From Microbacterium sp. SSM24 (GTDB taxonomy: Bacteria; Actinomycetota; Actinomycetes; Actinomycetales; Microbacteriaceae): 64,000 bases of DNA. The DNA lies in assembly GCF_025989145.1 (NCBI RefSeq), contig NZ_JAPDNQ010000002.1:248001-312000 (forward strand). Direction: 5' to 3'. Below, piece after piece: positions 47,643 to 56,354 of this stretch. The notes below the pieces were generated by a model that did not search any database, was not told where the DNA came from, and was given only the letters and a program-made list of their open reading frames with translations. Both the position numbers and the translations under genes were made by a program. The number at the start of each line of letters is the position of its first letter. The stretch's first letter is position 1.

Positions 47643-48281
47643 ATGCGCCAGAACCCGAGCTTCGCGATGACGGATGTCACCGAGCTGCGCCGTCTCATCG
47701 ACGCGAACCCCTGGATGACCCTCGTCAGCGCGACCGACGACGGGCTCGTCGCGTCGCACTACGCCGTCCTGCTCGACGGCGACCGGGACGACCTCACGAT
47801 CGTCGGCCACGTCGGCAAGCCCGACGACCTCATCCATGGGCTCGGCGAGCGCGAGCTGCTGGTGGTGGTGCAGGGTCCACACGGGTACATCTCTCCCAGT
47901 TGGTACGGCGACGCCCCGAACGTCCCCACGTGGAACTTCGTCTCCGCCCACCTGACCGGCGTCCCCGAGATCCTCACCCCCGAGGAGAACCTGCGCGTGC
48001 TGGACCGTCTCGTCGCGCGTTTCGAGAGCGGGATGCCGCAGCCCCGCCTGCTGTGGGAGCGCCCGAACGATCCTGACTACGTCACGCGGCTCGAGCGGGG
48101 CACGGTCGGATTCCGGCTCACGCCGACGAAGGTGGTCGCCAAGCGCAAGCTCAGCCAGAACAGGCCCGACGACGTCGTCGAGACGATCATCGCGCAGCTC
48201 GGCGAGGGTGGCGCGTACGTCGATCCGCGACTGCCCGCGGAGATGCAGCGCGCCCTCGATGCTCGCAGGGCCGCCCGGTGA
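47643..48281 (+). CDS. FMN-binding protein, PaiB type
   Basis: A 212-residue split-barrel flavin-binding protein. NPSFAMTDVTELRRLIDANP, LVASHYAVLLD, HGYISPSWYGDAPNVPTWNF and the C-terminal VAKRKLSQNRP are the family hallmarks. Bacillus PaiB was named as a negative transcription regulator, but this fold has no DNA-binding domain and may be an oxidoreductase. GTGA overlap ties it to the following amidohydrolase. Confidence 0.93.
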   Translation: MRQNPSFAMTDVTELRRLIDANPWMTLVSATDDGLVASHYAVLLDGDRDDLTIVGHVGKPDDLIHGLGERELLVVVQGPHGYISPSWYGDAPNVPTWNFVSAHLTGVPEILTPEENLRVLDRLVARFESGMPQPRLLWERPNDPDYVTRLERGTVGFRLTPTKVVAKRKLSQNRPDDVVETIIAQLGEGGAYVDPRLPAEMQRALDARRAAR

Positions 48282-49783
48282 GCGCCGTTCGCGGAGAGAG
48301 CCCCGCTGTCCTCGCCGACGTGCGGCTGACCGGGTCGCAGCGCACCGACCCGTTCGTCGACGACCTCGTCGATGTGCACCTCGCAGACGGAGTCGTCGTC
48401 GACATCGCGCCGGCGCGAGCCCTCCCGCGCACCGGCCTCGTGGTCGACGGCGGCGGTGGCTGGCTCGTTCCCGGCCTGTGGGACCACCACGTGCACGTCG
48501 TGCAGTGGGCGCTGGCAGCCCAGCGCGAGGCGCTCGGCACGGCGTCCTCCGCTGCCCACGCGGCTGCCCTGATGGGCGCCGCCGCTTCGCTGCCCGACGG
48601 CCGTCGCATCGGGACGGGGTTCCGCGACGCCCTGTGGCCCGACGCCCCGACGCTCGAGGTGCTGGACGCCGCGACCGGAGACGTGCCGACCTATCTGATC
48701 AATGCCGACGTCCACAGCGTGTGGCTGAACTCGGCCGCGCTGCGCCGCGAGGGTCTCACTCCCGACGGCGTCGGCCTCCTCCGGGAGGCGCCCGCGTTCG
48801 AGATCTCCCGACGACTCAACGCCGTCGCACCCGAGGTCTCCGATCCGCTGGTGGTGCAAATGGCGCAGGATGCCGCAGCCCGCGGCGTCGTCGGCCTCGT
48901 GGACCTCGACATGGCGTGGAACGAGGATGCCTGGGCACGGCGCACGAGCGCCGGGTTCGACGCCCTGCGGGTCTCGTTCGGGATCTATCCGGAGTTCCTC
49001 GACCGGGCGATCGCCGACGGACTGCGCACGGGCGATCCCGCGCGGGGCGCGGCATCCGATCTCGCCCGCGTGGGCCCCCTCAAGGTCATCACGGACGGAT
49101 CCCTCGGCACCCGTACGGCGGCGTGCTCGCACGCGTACCCGGGAGACCCGCACAATCTCGGCCTCCTGACCGTCGACATCGCGACGCTCGTCGACCTCAT
49201 GACCCGTGCGACGGGGGCGGGGATCGCCTCGGCGATCCACGCGATCGGCGACGTCGCGAACACGCACGCGCTCGACGCCTACGCCGCCACGGGGGCATGG
49301 GGCACGATCGAGCACGCGCAGCTGGTCGCGCACGCCGACATCCCGCGGTTCGGACGCCTCGGCGTCGCCGCCAGCGTGCAGCCCGAGCACGCCATCGACG
49401 ACCGCGATATGACCGACACCATCTGGGCCGGGCAGACCGCGCAGCCGTACCCGCTGCGCTCGCTCGCCGACACCGGAGCGAATCTGCTGTTCGGGTCGGA
49501 CGCGCCCGTGTCGCCGCTCGACCCCTGGGCGGCGATGGCCGCGGCCGTCTTCCGCACCCGCGACGGTCGAGAGCCGTGGCAGGCGCACCAGCGCCTCGAC
49601 GCCGCGACGGCGCTCGGAGCATCGACGTACGGCGGCTCCGCGACTCCCGCCCGCATCGAGCCCGGCATGCGCGCGGACCTCGCCGTCTGCGCGCATGATC
49701 CGCTGCGTGCGAGCGAGTCCGAGATGCGCGGCATGGAGGTGCGGGCGACGCTCCTCGAAGGCAGGCTCACCCACCTCGCCTGA
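48278..49783 (+). CDS. Metal-dependent amidohydrolase (YtcJ-like)
   Basis: A 501-residue amidohydrolase-3 type enzyme. The metal HxH motif is LWDHHVHVVQW; further ligands are probably in SAIHAIGDVANTHALD, IEHAQLV and LLFGSDAPVSPLDPW. Shape and size fit exoenzyme-regulatory/YtcJ proteins that act on N-substituted formamides or related amides; substrate unknown. It is translationally coupled to the PaiB-type gene. Confidence 0.9.
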   Translation: MSAVRGESPAVLADVRLTGSQRTDPFVDDLVDVHLADGVVVDIAPARALPRTGLVVDGGGGWLVPGLWDHHVHVVQWALAAQREALGTASSAAHAAALMGAAASLPDGRRIGTGFRDALWPDAPTLEVLDAATGDVPTYLINADVHSVWLNSAALRREGLTPDGVGLLREAPAFEISRRLNAVAPEVSDPLVVQMAQDAAARGVVGLVDLDMAWNEDAWARRTSAGFDALRVSFGIYPEFLDRAIADGLRTGDPARGAASDLARVGPLKVITDGSLGTRTAACSHAYPGDPHNLGLLTVDIATLVDLMTRATGAGIASAIHAIGDVANTHALDAYAATGAWGTIEHAQLVAHADIPRFGRLGVAASVQPEHAIDDRDMTDTIWAGQTAQPYPLRSLADTGANLLFGSDAPVSPLDPWAAMAAAVFRTRDGREPWQAHQRLDAATALGASTYGGSATPARIEPGMRADLAVCAHDPLRASESEMRGMEVRATLLEGRLTHLA

Positions 49784-49871
49784 CGTCCGGCGTGGAGGGG
49801 GGGTCAGCCCCCGTCTCGATCGGGGTGGGGATCGGATGCCGTCCCGCGGCCTCGCTCACGAGGCTGGAGTC

Positions 49872-51422
49872 ATGGTCCTGCCCGCTCCCTCGCCCCTTCC
49901 GGCGGCCCCCACCGTCCCGCGGCGCCGTCGTCGTGGACTCGTCGCCGTGCTCATCGCCGTCCCGCTCGTGGTGCTTGCCGTCGGGGTGGCCGCGTGGTTC
50001 GCCGTCAACTCCTCTCGACCCGCCCCTCCCGCCCCCGGAACGACGTCCTTCACGCAGCCCCTGCTGATTCCGGAGCTCGCCCCGTCCACGCTCGAGGACG
50101 GCGTCCGCGTGTTCCGGCTCGAGCCGCGCGAGAGCCGCACGACGTTCGTCGCGCAGGGCGAGACCCCGACGCTCGGCTACAACGGCTCCTATCTGGGTCC
50201 GACCCTCGTCGCTGCGCGCGGCGAGCGCGTCCGCGTCGAGGTCCACAACGCACTGGACGAGAGCACGACGGTCCACTGGCACGGCATGCATCTCCCGGCG
50301 GTGATGGACGGCGGCCCGCACACCCCGATCGCGGCGGGCACGACGTGGGCGCCGGAGTGGCTCATCGATCAGCCCGCGGCATCCCTCTGGTACCACCCGC
50401 ATCTCCACGGTCGGACGCGGGAACAGGTGGACGCAGGGCTGGCGGGGATGTTCCTCCTCACGGATGACACCGAGGGCGCGCTCGCACTTCCCCGCGAGTA
50501 CGGCGTGGACGACGTGCCCCTCATCGTGCAGGACCGCTCCTTCAGCGCGGACGGGGCGTTCGCCGGCGGCCTCGGCATGCAGTTCGACGGCGTGCTCGGC
50601 GACACGATCCTCGTGAACGGCACGGTCGGTCCGTACTTCGAGGCCTCGACGGAGCGGGTGCGGCTGCGCCTGCTCAACGGGTCGAGTGCGCGCATGTACG
50701 ACTTCGCGTTCGACGACGGCCGCACGTTCGACCTGATCGGAACGGACGGTGGTCTGCTCACGGCGCCGGTTCCCGTCACCAGCATCCCGCTGTCACCGGG
50801 GGAGCGCGCCGAGATCGTCGTGACCGTGCGACCCGGGGACGAGACCGTGCTCCGCTCGCAGGCGCCGGATCCCGCGCTGCACGCGGGCGGCGCGGCGTTC
50901 GACGTGCTTCAGCTGCGGAGCGCAGCGTCTCTGACGCCGTCGCCGGAGGTTCCGCGCAGGCTCGTCGACATCCAGGACGCGAGCGATGCGGATGCCGCCG
51001 CGCATCGCACGTTCGTGATGTCCGGCCACGACATCAACGACACGCAGATGGATCTCGGGCGCGTGGACTTCGCGGCGATCGTGGACACGCGAGAGGTCTG
51101 GACGGTGCGCAACGACAATCCGCTGCCGCACTCGTTCCACGTGCACGACACGCAGTTCCGCGTGCTCAGCATCGACGGGGAGCCACCGCCCGCTCGCCTG
51201 TCGGGGTGGAAGGACACGATTCCGCTCGAGTGGGACCGCGAGTACCGGCTGCTCGTGAGCTTCGAGGACTACGTCGACCCGACCACACCGTACATGTTCC
51301 ACTGCCACCTGCTGTGGCACGAGGACCAGGGCATGATGGGACAGTTCCTGGTCGTCGAAGAGGGCCAACAGCCCGATCTGCGACGTCCCGAGGGAGACAG
51401 CGATGACCACCATGACCACTGA
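49872..51422 (+). CDS. Membrane-anchored multicopper oxidase
   Basis: A 516-residue multicopper oxidase (CueO/laccase type). After a basic start and one membrane helix (about 23-44), it shows all four copper motifs: HWHGMH, WYHPHLHGRT, HSFHVHD and HCHLLWHEDQGMMGQF with the T1 Cys and axial Met. It likely oxidises Cu(I) or other metals or phenols outside the cell. The C-terminus DSDDHHDH is created by overlap with the histidine-kinase start, 20 bases. No copper-resistance pump is nearby. Confidence 0.94.
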   Translation: MVLPAPSPLPAAPTVPRRRRRGLVAVLIAVPLVVLAVGVAAWFAVNSSRPAPPAPGTTSFTQPLLIPELAPSTLEDGVRVFRLEPRESRTTFVAQGETPTLGYNGSYLGPTLVAARGERVRVEVHNALDESTTVHWHGMHLPAVMDGGPHTPIAAGTTWAPEWLIDQPAASLWYHPHLHGRTREQVDAGLAGMFLLTDDTEGALALPREYGVDDVPLIVQDRSFSADGAFAGGLGMQFDGVLGDTILVNGTVGPYFEASTERVRLRLLNGSSARMYDFAFDDGRTFDLIGTDGGLLTAPVPVTSIPLSPGERAEIVVTVRPGDETVLRSQAPDPALHAGGAAFDVLQLRSAASLTPSPEVPRRLVDIQDASDADAAAHRTFVMSGHDINDTQMDLGRVDFAAIVDTREVWTVRNDNPLPHSFHVHDTQFRVLSIDGEPPPARLSGWKDTIPLEWDREYRLLVSFEDYVDPTTPYMFHCHLLWHEDQGMMGQFLVVEEGQQPDLRRPEGDSDDHHDH

Positions 51423-52797
51423 CGCGCCCGCGAGCGTGGCCGCCCCGACGGGCTTCTGGGCCTCGTACGGTCGAGCCTGGACCCGCACGCCCGGCAGCGC
51501 CGTCTACCTTCTCGCCGTGTTCGTGCTGGCGATGGTTTCGGTGAGCGTGCTCGCCGCGCTGTTCTGGACCGGCGTCGGGCTCCTGGTGCTCGTGATCGGT
51601 CTGCCGATCGTCGTCGGCACCCTGTTCGTGGCGCGCGGCTTCGGAACAGCCGACCGCGGCCTGCTGTGGCTCACCGGACTGCCCCGCATCGGAGAGCCGG
51701 AGTGGAATCGCGACCGGCCCGGCACCGGCGGGTTCTGGATGACGCTCACACGCCCGGTGCGCAACGCGCACTACTGGATCTACCTCGTGCACGGCATGAT
51801 CGTGAGCCCGATCATCAGCACGATCTCGTTCGCTCTCACGACGGTGTGGCTGAGTGTCGGGCTCGGCGGACTCACCTATTCGTTCTGGGGAGCGTTCCTC
51901 CCGCGCGGCTACGGCAGCGACGGGGACGGGGGCGCGTGGGGACAGTACGTCTCCGAGGCGCTGCCCTGGCTGTTCGGCTCGTGGTCCTCGTGGACCGTCG
52001 AGGTGGTGCTCTACTCCATCGCCGGAATCGTGTTCACCTTCACGATGCCGTGGGTGCTCGGCGGACTCGCCCTCGCGCACCATTCCGTCGCGACGGGGAT
52101 GCTCGGCCGCTGGGAGTCCGACGACCTCGCCGCCGAAGTGCGCGCCGAGGCCGCCGCCCGCTCCTCGGCCGTTCAGGCCGAGGACGTCGCGCTCCGCCGC
52201 CTCGAGCGCGACATCCACGACGGCCCGCAGCAGCGCCTCGTGCGCCTCCAGCTCGATCTCGCGGCTCTCGAGCGCCGCGCCGAGTCCGGGGACGCGGATG
52301 CCGCAGCCGAGCTCGCACGCGAGGCGCGGGGCCACGCCAAAGCGGCGCTCGACGAGCTGCGCGCCCTGTCCAGCGGCGTGGCGCCGCCGCTCCTGCAGGA
52401 TCGCGGGCTGGCCGCCGCACTCGCGGCGACGGCGGCGGGTGCGCCCCTGACGGTGCACACCGACATCGATCCGCTGATCGACCAGGTGACCAGCCCCGAG
52501 GTGGCCCGCACCGTGTACTTCGTCGTCGCCGAGCTGCTCACGAACGTGGTGAAGCACTCCGGCGCCTCCGCTGTCACGCTCAAAGCTGCGCTGCGACCTT
52601 CGGTCAGCGGGACGCCGTCGATGCTGGATGTCTGGGTCGTGGACAACGGGCGCGGGGGAGCCGCCTACTCGCCCGGTCACGGTCTGGAGGGACTGCGCGA
52701 GCGCATCGCGGGGCTGCGGGGAATGCTCGTCGTCGACAGTCCCGTGGGCGGCCCGACCTCCGTGGGCGCGCACGTCCCACTCGCCGCGGCGTCATGA
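51403..52797 (+). CDS. Sensor histidine kinase (HisKA_3/NarL type)
   Basis: A 464-residue membrane kinase. An N-terminal 'putative sensor' domain with about four to six spans (LAVFVLAMVSVSVLAALFW, LVLVIGLPIVVGTLFVARGF) is followed by a coiled region and the phospho-acceptor His272 (RRLERDIHDGPQQRL), then a GHKL ATPase with ELLTNVVKHS and WVVDNGRGG and GHGLEGLRERI. It phosphorylates the regulator encoded next (ATGA overlap). Signal unknown; being embedded in the oxidase 3' end points to cell-envelope or metal stress. Confidence 0.94.
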   Translation: MTTMTTDAPASVAAPTGFWASYGRAWTRTPGSAVYLLAVFVLAMVSVSVLAALFWTGVGLLVLVIGLPIVVGTLFVARGFGTADRGLLWLTGLPRIGEPEWNRDRPGTGGFWMTLTRPVRNAHYWIYLVHGMIVSPIISTISFALTTVWLSVGLGGLTYSFWGAFLPRGYGSDGDGGAWGQYVSEALPWLFGSWSSWTVEVVLYSIAGIVFTFTMPWVLGGLALAHHSVATGMLGRWESDDLAAEVRAEAAARSSAVQAEDVALRRLERDIHDGPQQRLVRLQLDLAALERRAESGDADAAAELAREARGHAKAALDELRALSSGVAPPLLQDRGLAAALAATAAGAPLTVHTDIDPLIDQVTSPEVARTVYFVVAELLTNVVKHSGASAVTLKAALRPSVSGTPSMLDVWVVDNGRGGAAYSPGHGLEGLRERIAGLRGMLVVDSPVGGPTSVGAHVPLAAAS

Positions 52798-53477
52798 GCG
52801 CTCCCTATGCTGGCGGTGTGCCAGATGACGAGCCGGTGCGCGTGGTTCTCGTCGAGGACTCCGTCCTCCTGCGGGAGGGACTGGTGCGCCTCTTCGACGA
52901 GGCCGGCTACGTCACCGCCGGGGCATGGGGTGACGCCGAGGGCATCGTCGAGCGTGTGAGGGAGGCACGGGCGGATGTCGCCATCCTCGACGTCCGTCTC
53001 CCCCCGGGATTTCGGGACGAGGGGATCCGTGCGGCGCTGACGCTGCGCTCCGCGCTTCCCGACGTGGGCATCCTCGTGCTCAGCCAGTACGTCGAAGGCG
53101 TCTACGCGCGGGAGCTTCTCGCGGGCGGCGACGGCGGGGTCGGCTACCTCCTGAAGGACCGCGTGACCTCGCTGGAGGAGTTCACGGATGCCGTGCACCG
53201 CGTCCGCGAGCGCGGGACGGTCCTCGATCCGCTGGTCGTGCAGGGGCTGATCGCGTCGAGACCGGATCCGCTCGCGACGCTCACCCCGCGCGAGCGCGAC
53301 GTGCTGACGCTCATGGCGGAGGGACGCAGCAATGCGAGCATCGCGGCACGGCTGTTCATCGGGGTCGGCGCCGTGGAGAAGAACATCAGCGCCATCTTCG
53401 CGAAGCTCGGGCTCGAGGAGTCGGGCACAGAGCACCGTCGCGTGCTCGCCGTGCTCGCGTTCCTGCAGCGGGGCTGA
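52794..53477 (+). CDS. LuxR/NarL-family response regulator
   Basis: A 227-residue regulator. Receiver domain with phospho-acceptor Asp66 (VAILDVRLPPGF) and the Lys of GYLLKDRV; C-terminal LuxR HTH with TPRERDVLTLMAEGRSNASI and GAVEKNISAIFAKL. Partner of the upstream kinase. Two starts are possible: ATG 52794 overlapping the kinase stop, or GTG 52818, which has its own TATGCT hexamer six bases upstream and fits homologues better at the N-terminus. Confidence 0.94.
   Translation: MSAPYAGGVPDDEPVRVVLVEDSVLLREGLVRLFDEAGYVTAGAWGDAEGIVERVREARADVAILDVRLPPGFRDEGIRAALTLRSALPDVGILVLSQYVEGVYARELLAGGDGGVGYLLKDRVTSLEEFTDAVHRVRERGTVLDPLVVQGLIASRPDPLATLTPRERDVLTLMAEGRSNASIAARLFIGVGAVEKNISAIFAKLGLEESGTEHRRVLAVLAFLQRG
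52806..52811 (+). promoter_or_regulatory. Internal leaderless -10 for the response regulator
   Basis: TATGCT, spacer GGCGGT, GTG 52818. It would make a regulator without the kinase and eight residues shorter. Confidence 0.4.
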
Positions 53478-53480
53478 CAC

Positions 53481-53516
53481 GCACAACGCCCCCGGCGGCG
53501 GCCGGGGGCGTTGTGC
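53481..53516. terminator. Strong bidirectional hairpin terminator
   Basis: Perfect 16-base stem GCACAACGCCCCCGGC with loop GGCG. It starts four bases after the response-regulator stop and lies 18 bases beyond the dps stop, so it serves both converging genes. No U-tract follows. Confidence 0.85.
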
Positions 53517-53534
53517 AGACTCAGGGGATCTCGA

Positions 53535-54017
53535 TCACTCGGCCAGGTGGGCGAAGAGGAACCAGCGGTCCTTCTCGAGCGTCTCCTTGATGCCGATCGC
53601 GACATCCTGGCTCGTGAGGTCGAACTCGTCGAGTCCGTCGATCGCGGCCTGGACGTCGGCGATCACGAGGTCCATGTCGGCGATCACGGTGCGGATGAGC
53701 GCATCCCACTGGGTGAACCCGGCAGGGACCGTGGAGGTGGTCTTGGCGGCGACCGTGCTCGCACGGGCGTCGATCGGCAGGCCCAGGGCGACGATGCGCT
53801 CGGCGGCCTGGTCGGCGCCGGCCTGCGCGTTGGCGACGACCGAGTCGAGCAGTTCGTGGATCGCGATGAAGTTGGCGCCGCGGACGTTCCAGTGAGCCTG
53901 CTTGCCGTTGACGGCGAGCGCCTGGAGCCCGAGGACCACGGGGGTGAGGAACTGGGCGCTGGCTGCGGCCACAGTCGGGTCGGCGGCGGTGGCGGGGGTG
54001 GTGTTCGTCTTCGTCAT
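53535..54017 (-). CDS. dps: Dps family DNA-binding ferritin
   Basis: Dodecameric iron-storing and DNA-protecting protein of 160 residues. The interface ferroxidase centre is complete: His42 (KQAHWNVRG), His54 (IAIHELLDS), Asp69 and Glu73 (AGADQAAER), with the spacing of Listeria Dps. The N-terminus is Thr/Ala-rich with only one Lys, so DNA binding may be weak. ATG 54017 follows GGAG at seven bases. The leader holds a 9-bp dyad. Confidence 0.95.
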   Translation of the reverse strand: MTKTNTTPATAADPTVAAASAQFLTPVVLGLQALAVNGKQAHWNVRGANFIAIHELLDSVVANAQAGADQAAERIVALGLPIDARASTVAAKTTSTVPAGFTQWDALIRTVIADMDLVIADVQAAIDGLDEFDLTSQDVAIGIKETLEKDRWFLFAHLAE

Positions 54018-54035
54018 GTCTCGTCTCCATCTTCG

Positions 54036-54065
54036 GGAGGACGCCTTCTGCGACGTGCGTCCTCC
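54036..54065. promoter_or_regulatory. Dyad in the dps leader
   Basis: GGAGGACGC (54036-54044), 12 bases, GCGTCCTCC (54057-54065). It lies between the predicted -10 and the ribosome site of dps. Confidence 0.5.
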
Positions 54066-54075
54066 AGTGGTTGCA

Positions 54076-54103
54076 ACGCTACTCAGACCGGGACATTCCG
54101 CAA
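54076..54103 (-). promoter_or_regulatory. Promoter of dps
   Basis: Minus strand: TTGCGG (54098-54103), 16-base spacer, TAGCGT (54076-54081). Confidence 0.5.
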
Positions 54104-54176
54104 GCAAGACAAGGCTCCGCTAACCCGGTGTCGCGAGCATCCGACCTGTCGGGACGGATTGTCAGCCCGGACCGGC

Positions 54177-54182
54177 TAACGT
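54177..54182 (+). promoter_or_regulatory. Leaderless -10 for the acyltransferase gene
   Basis: TAACGT, spacer CGTTGA, GTG 54189. Confidence 0.55.
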
Positions 54183-54188
54183 CGTTGA

Positions 54189-56333
54189 GTGCCTTCCGCC
54201 GATCACGACCTCGGACCCCAGAATCTCGGTCAGCCTGCCGTGCAGGTGACGCGAGAGCCGCGCGACCGGTCGCCCGAGCACGCCGAGCCCTCGCGCTACA
54301 TCCCTCATGTGCAGGGGCTTCGAGCGATCGCCGTGCTGGCGGTCGTCCTCTACCACTTCTGGCCCGCGCGCTTCTCCGGCGGATACGTCGGCGTCGACAT
54401 CTTCTTCGTGATCTCGGGCTTCCTCATCACCTCGCACCTGATGCGCGAGCTGACGGCGACGGGCACCGTGCGCCTCGGCCAATTCTGGGCACGCCGCGCG
54501 CGGCGCCTGCTGCCGGCATCCCTTCTGGTCCTGCTCGTGTGCGCGATCGTCGCGATGTCGCCCTACCTGACGCCGACCTCGGCGCTTCCGAACGAGGTGC
54601 GCGAGATCCTCGCCTCGACGTTCTACGTCGAGAACTGGTACCTCGCGCTGAACTCGGCCGACTACCTGAACCACTCCGGCGACCCGACCACTGTTCAGCA
54701 CTACTGGTCGCTGTCGCTCGAGGAGCAGTTCTACGTCATGTGGCCGCTGCTGATGCTGCTGGCGGCGTGGATCGGCGTGAAATGGTTCCGCGGGGCGCGA
54801 CGTCGCGCGGTCATCACCACGCTGGCGGTGGTCTCGCTGGTCTCGTTCGCCTTCTGCGTCGTCTTCACGATCACCAATCCGGCTCCCGCCTACTTCGTGA
54901 CCTTCGGCCGCATGTGGCAGTTCGGCGTCGGCGCGATGATCGCGCTCGTCCCGCTGCTGCGAGTGCGCAACGCGGTGGGCAGCTTCCTGCTCGGCTGGGG
55001 CGGCATCGCGGTTCTCGTGTACGTCATCTTCCAGTTCGACGGGCAGACGCCGTTCCCCGGATACATGGCCGTCCTTCCCACACTCGGTGCGGCCGCGGTG
55101 ATCGCCGCGTCGAACACCCGGCGCTGGTGGTACCCCACGCGCGTGCTCGCGATCCGGCCGGCCCAGTTCGTGGGCGACATCTCCTACTCGCTCTACCTGT
55201 GGCACTGGCCGCTGATCATCATCGCGCCCTCCGTGCCCTTCTGGGGCTTGACGATCTACCACCGTGTCGCGCTGCTCGGCGTGTGCTTCGTGCTGGCATG
55301 GCTCACGAAGAGATTCGTCGAGGACCCGGTGCGGCAGTGGAAGGTCCTCACATCGAGGCCCGCGCGCGCCACGCTGTGGAGTTCCCTCGGCGCGATGGTC
55401 GTCGTCGCGCTGGTCGCGGCAACGGCGTGGTTCGTCAACGCGCCCGCCTACAACGCCGGCTTCCGTGCCATCCAGGAGCTGCAGGAGAACCCGCCGCCGT
55501 GCTTCGGTGCGGCGTCCGTGCTGGATCCGACCTGCGCGTCCGCCGACTTCGGCGACCAGATCCTTCCCGCGCCCGGCTTCGCCGGAATCGATCGGCCGCA
55601 GATGGGGGACTGCTTCGTGCAGCTCACCGACGCGCGACCGGTCTCGTGCACGCTCGGCTCGGACGATCCCGACGCGCCGCGGGTCGCGCTCATCGGCGAC
55701 AGCCACGCCTACCAGCTCATCTCGACGTTCGATCGCATGGCCGAGGCGGAGGGCTGGCAGGTCGTCACCTGGCTCAAGGGCGCATGCCCGTGGAACACGA
55801 CGCCGCTCGCGACGCCCGGCGCGTTCGGCGATGCCTGCACCGAGTGGCGTGAGGCCGTCACCGCAGACCTCGCCGCGGCGGACGTCGACGCGGTGTTCAC
55901 CGCGGCGATCGCGACCACGCCGTACTCGTCGGCCGGATTCGACTCGTCGTACGACGCGGCGGTCGCCGGCTACGTCGACGCGTGGGACGAGATGCTCGAC
56001 CGCGGCATCCCCGTCATCACCGTCGTCGACAACCCGGTGTGGGAGACCGACCCGAACAAGTGCCTGCGCACGCGCGAGCAGTCCGAGTGCGTCGGCGCCA
56101 GGTCTGACGTGCTCGTGGCGGACGATCCGCTGCGGGAGGCGGCATCCCAGCGCGACGGGGTCACCCTTCTCGACTTCACGGATGTCTTCTGCGATGACGA
56201 GACCTGCTCGCCGGTGATCGGAGGGGCGAACGTCTACCGCGATCAGGACCACCTCACCGTGACCTTCGCCGACACCCTCGCCCCCTGGTACACCGCGGCG
56301 ATCAAGGAGCGCCTCGCGACCACCGCGCCGTAG
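54189..56333 (+). CDS. OafA/YrhL-type acyltransferase with SGNH domain
   Basis: A 714-residue membrane O-acyltransferase. About ten or eleven spans form the acyltransferase-3 domain (YIPHVQGLRAIAVLAVVLYH with its active-site His, FFVISGFLITSHLMRE, YWSLSLEEQFYVMWPLL). A C-terminal SGNH domain outside has Ser505 (LIGDSHAYQL) and the Asp/His pair in RDQDHLTV. Such two-domain enzymes acetylate cell-surface polysaccharide or peptidoglycan. No sugar-synthesis cluster is present, so the acceptor is unknown. Confidence 0.94.
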   Translation: MPSADHDLGPQNLGQPAVQVTREPRDRSPEHAEPSRYIPHVQGLRAIAVLAVVLYHFWPARFSGGYVGVDIFFVISGFLITSHLMRELTATGTVRLGQFWARRARRLLPASLLVLLVCAIVAMSPYLTPTSALPNEVREILASTFYVENWYLALNSADYLNHSGDPTTVQHYWSLSLEEQFYVMWPLLMLLAAWIGVKWFRGARRRAVITTLAVVSLVSFAFCVVFTITNPAPAYFVTFGRMWQFGVGAMIALVPLLRVRNAVGSFLLGWGGIAVLVYVIFQFDGQTPFPGYMAVLPTLGAAAVIAASNTRRWWYPTRVLAIRPAQFVGDISYSLYLWHWPLIIIAPSVPFWGLTIYHRVALLGVCFVLAWLTKRFVEDPVRQWKVLTSRPARATLWSSLGAMVVVALVAATAWFVNAPAYNAGFRAIQELQENPPPCFGAASVLDPTCASADFGDQILPAPGFAGIDRPQMGDCFVQLTDARPVSCTLGSDDPDAPRVALIGDSHAYQLISTFDRMAEAEGWQVVTWLKGACPWNTTPLATPGAFGDACTEWREAVTADLAAADVDAVFTAAIATTPYSSAGFDSSYDAAVAGYVDAWDEMLDRGIPVITVVDNPVWETDPNKCLRTREQSECVGARSDVLVADDPLREAASQRDGVTLLDFTDVFCDDETCSPVIGGANVYRDQDHLTVTFADTLAPWYTAAIKERLATTAP

Positions 56334-56342
56334 CCGGATCGA

Positions 56343-56348
56343 TAGGGT
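56343..56348 (+). promoter_or_regulatory. Leaderless -10 for the gamma carbonic anhydrase gene
   Basis: TAGGGT, spacer CGTGGC, ATG 56355. Confidence 0.55.
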
Positions 56349-56354
56349 CGTGGC

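Noticed and set aside
49798..49811. GGGGG-TCAG-CCCCC hairpin after the amidohydrolase as a terminator
   Set aside because: Only five pairs and no U-run, and the flanking G-run makes other pairings equally likely.
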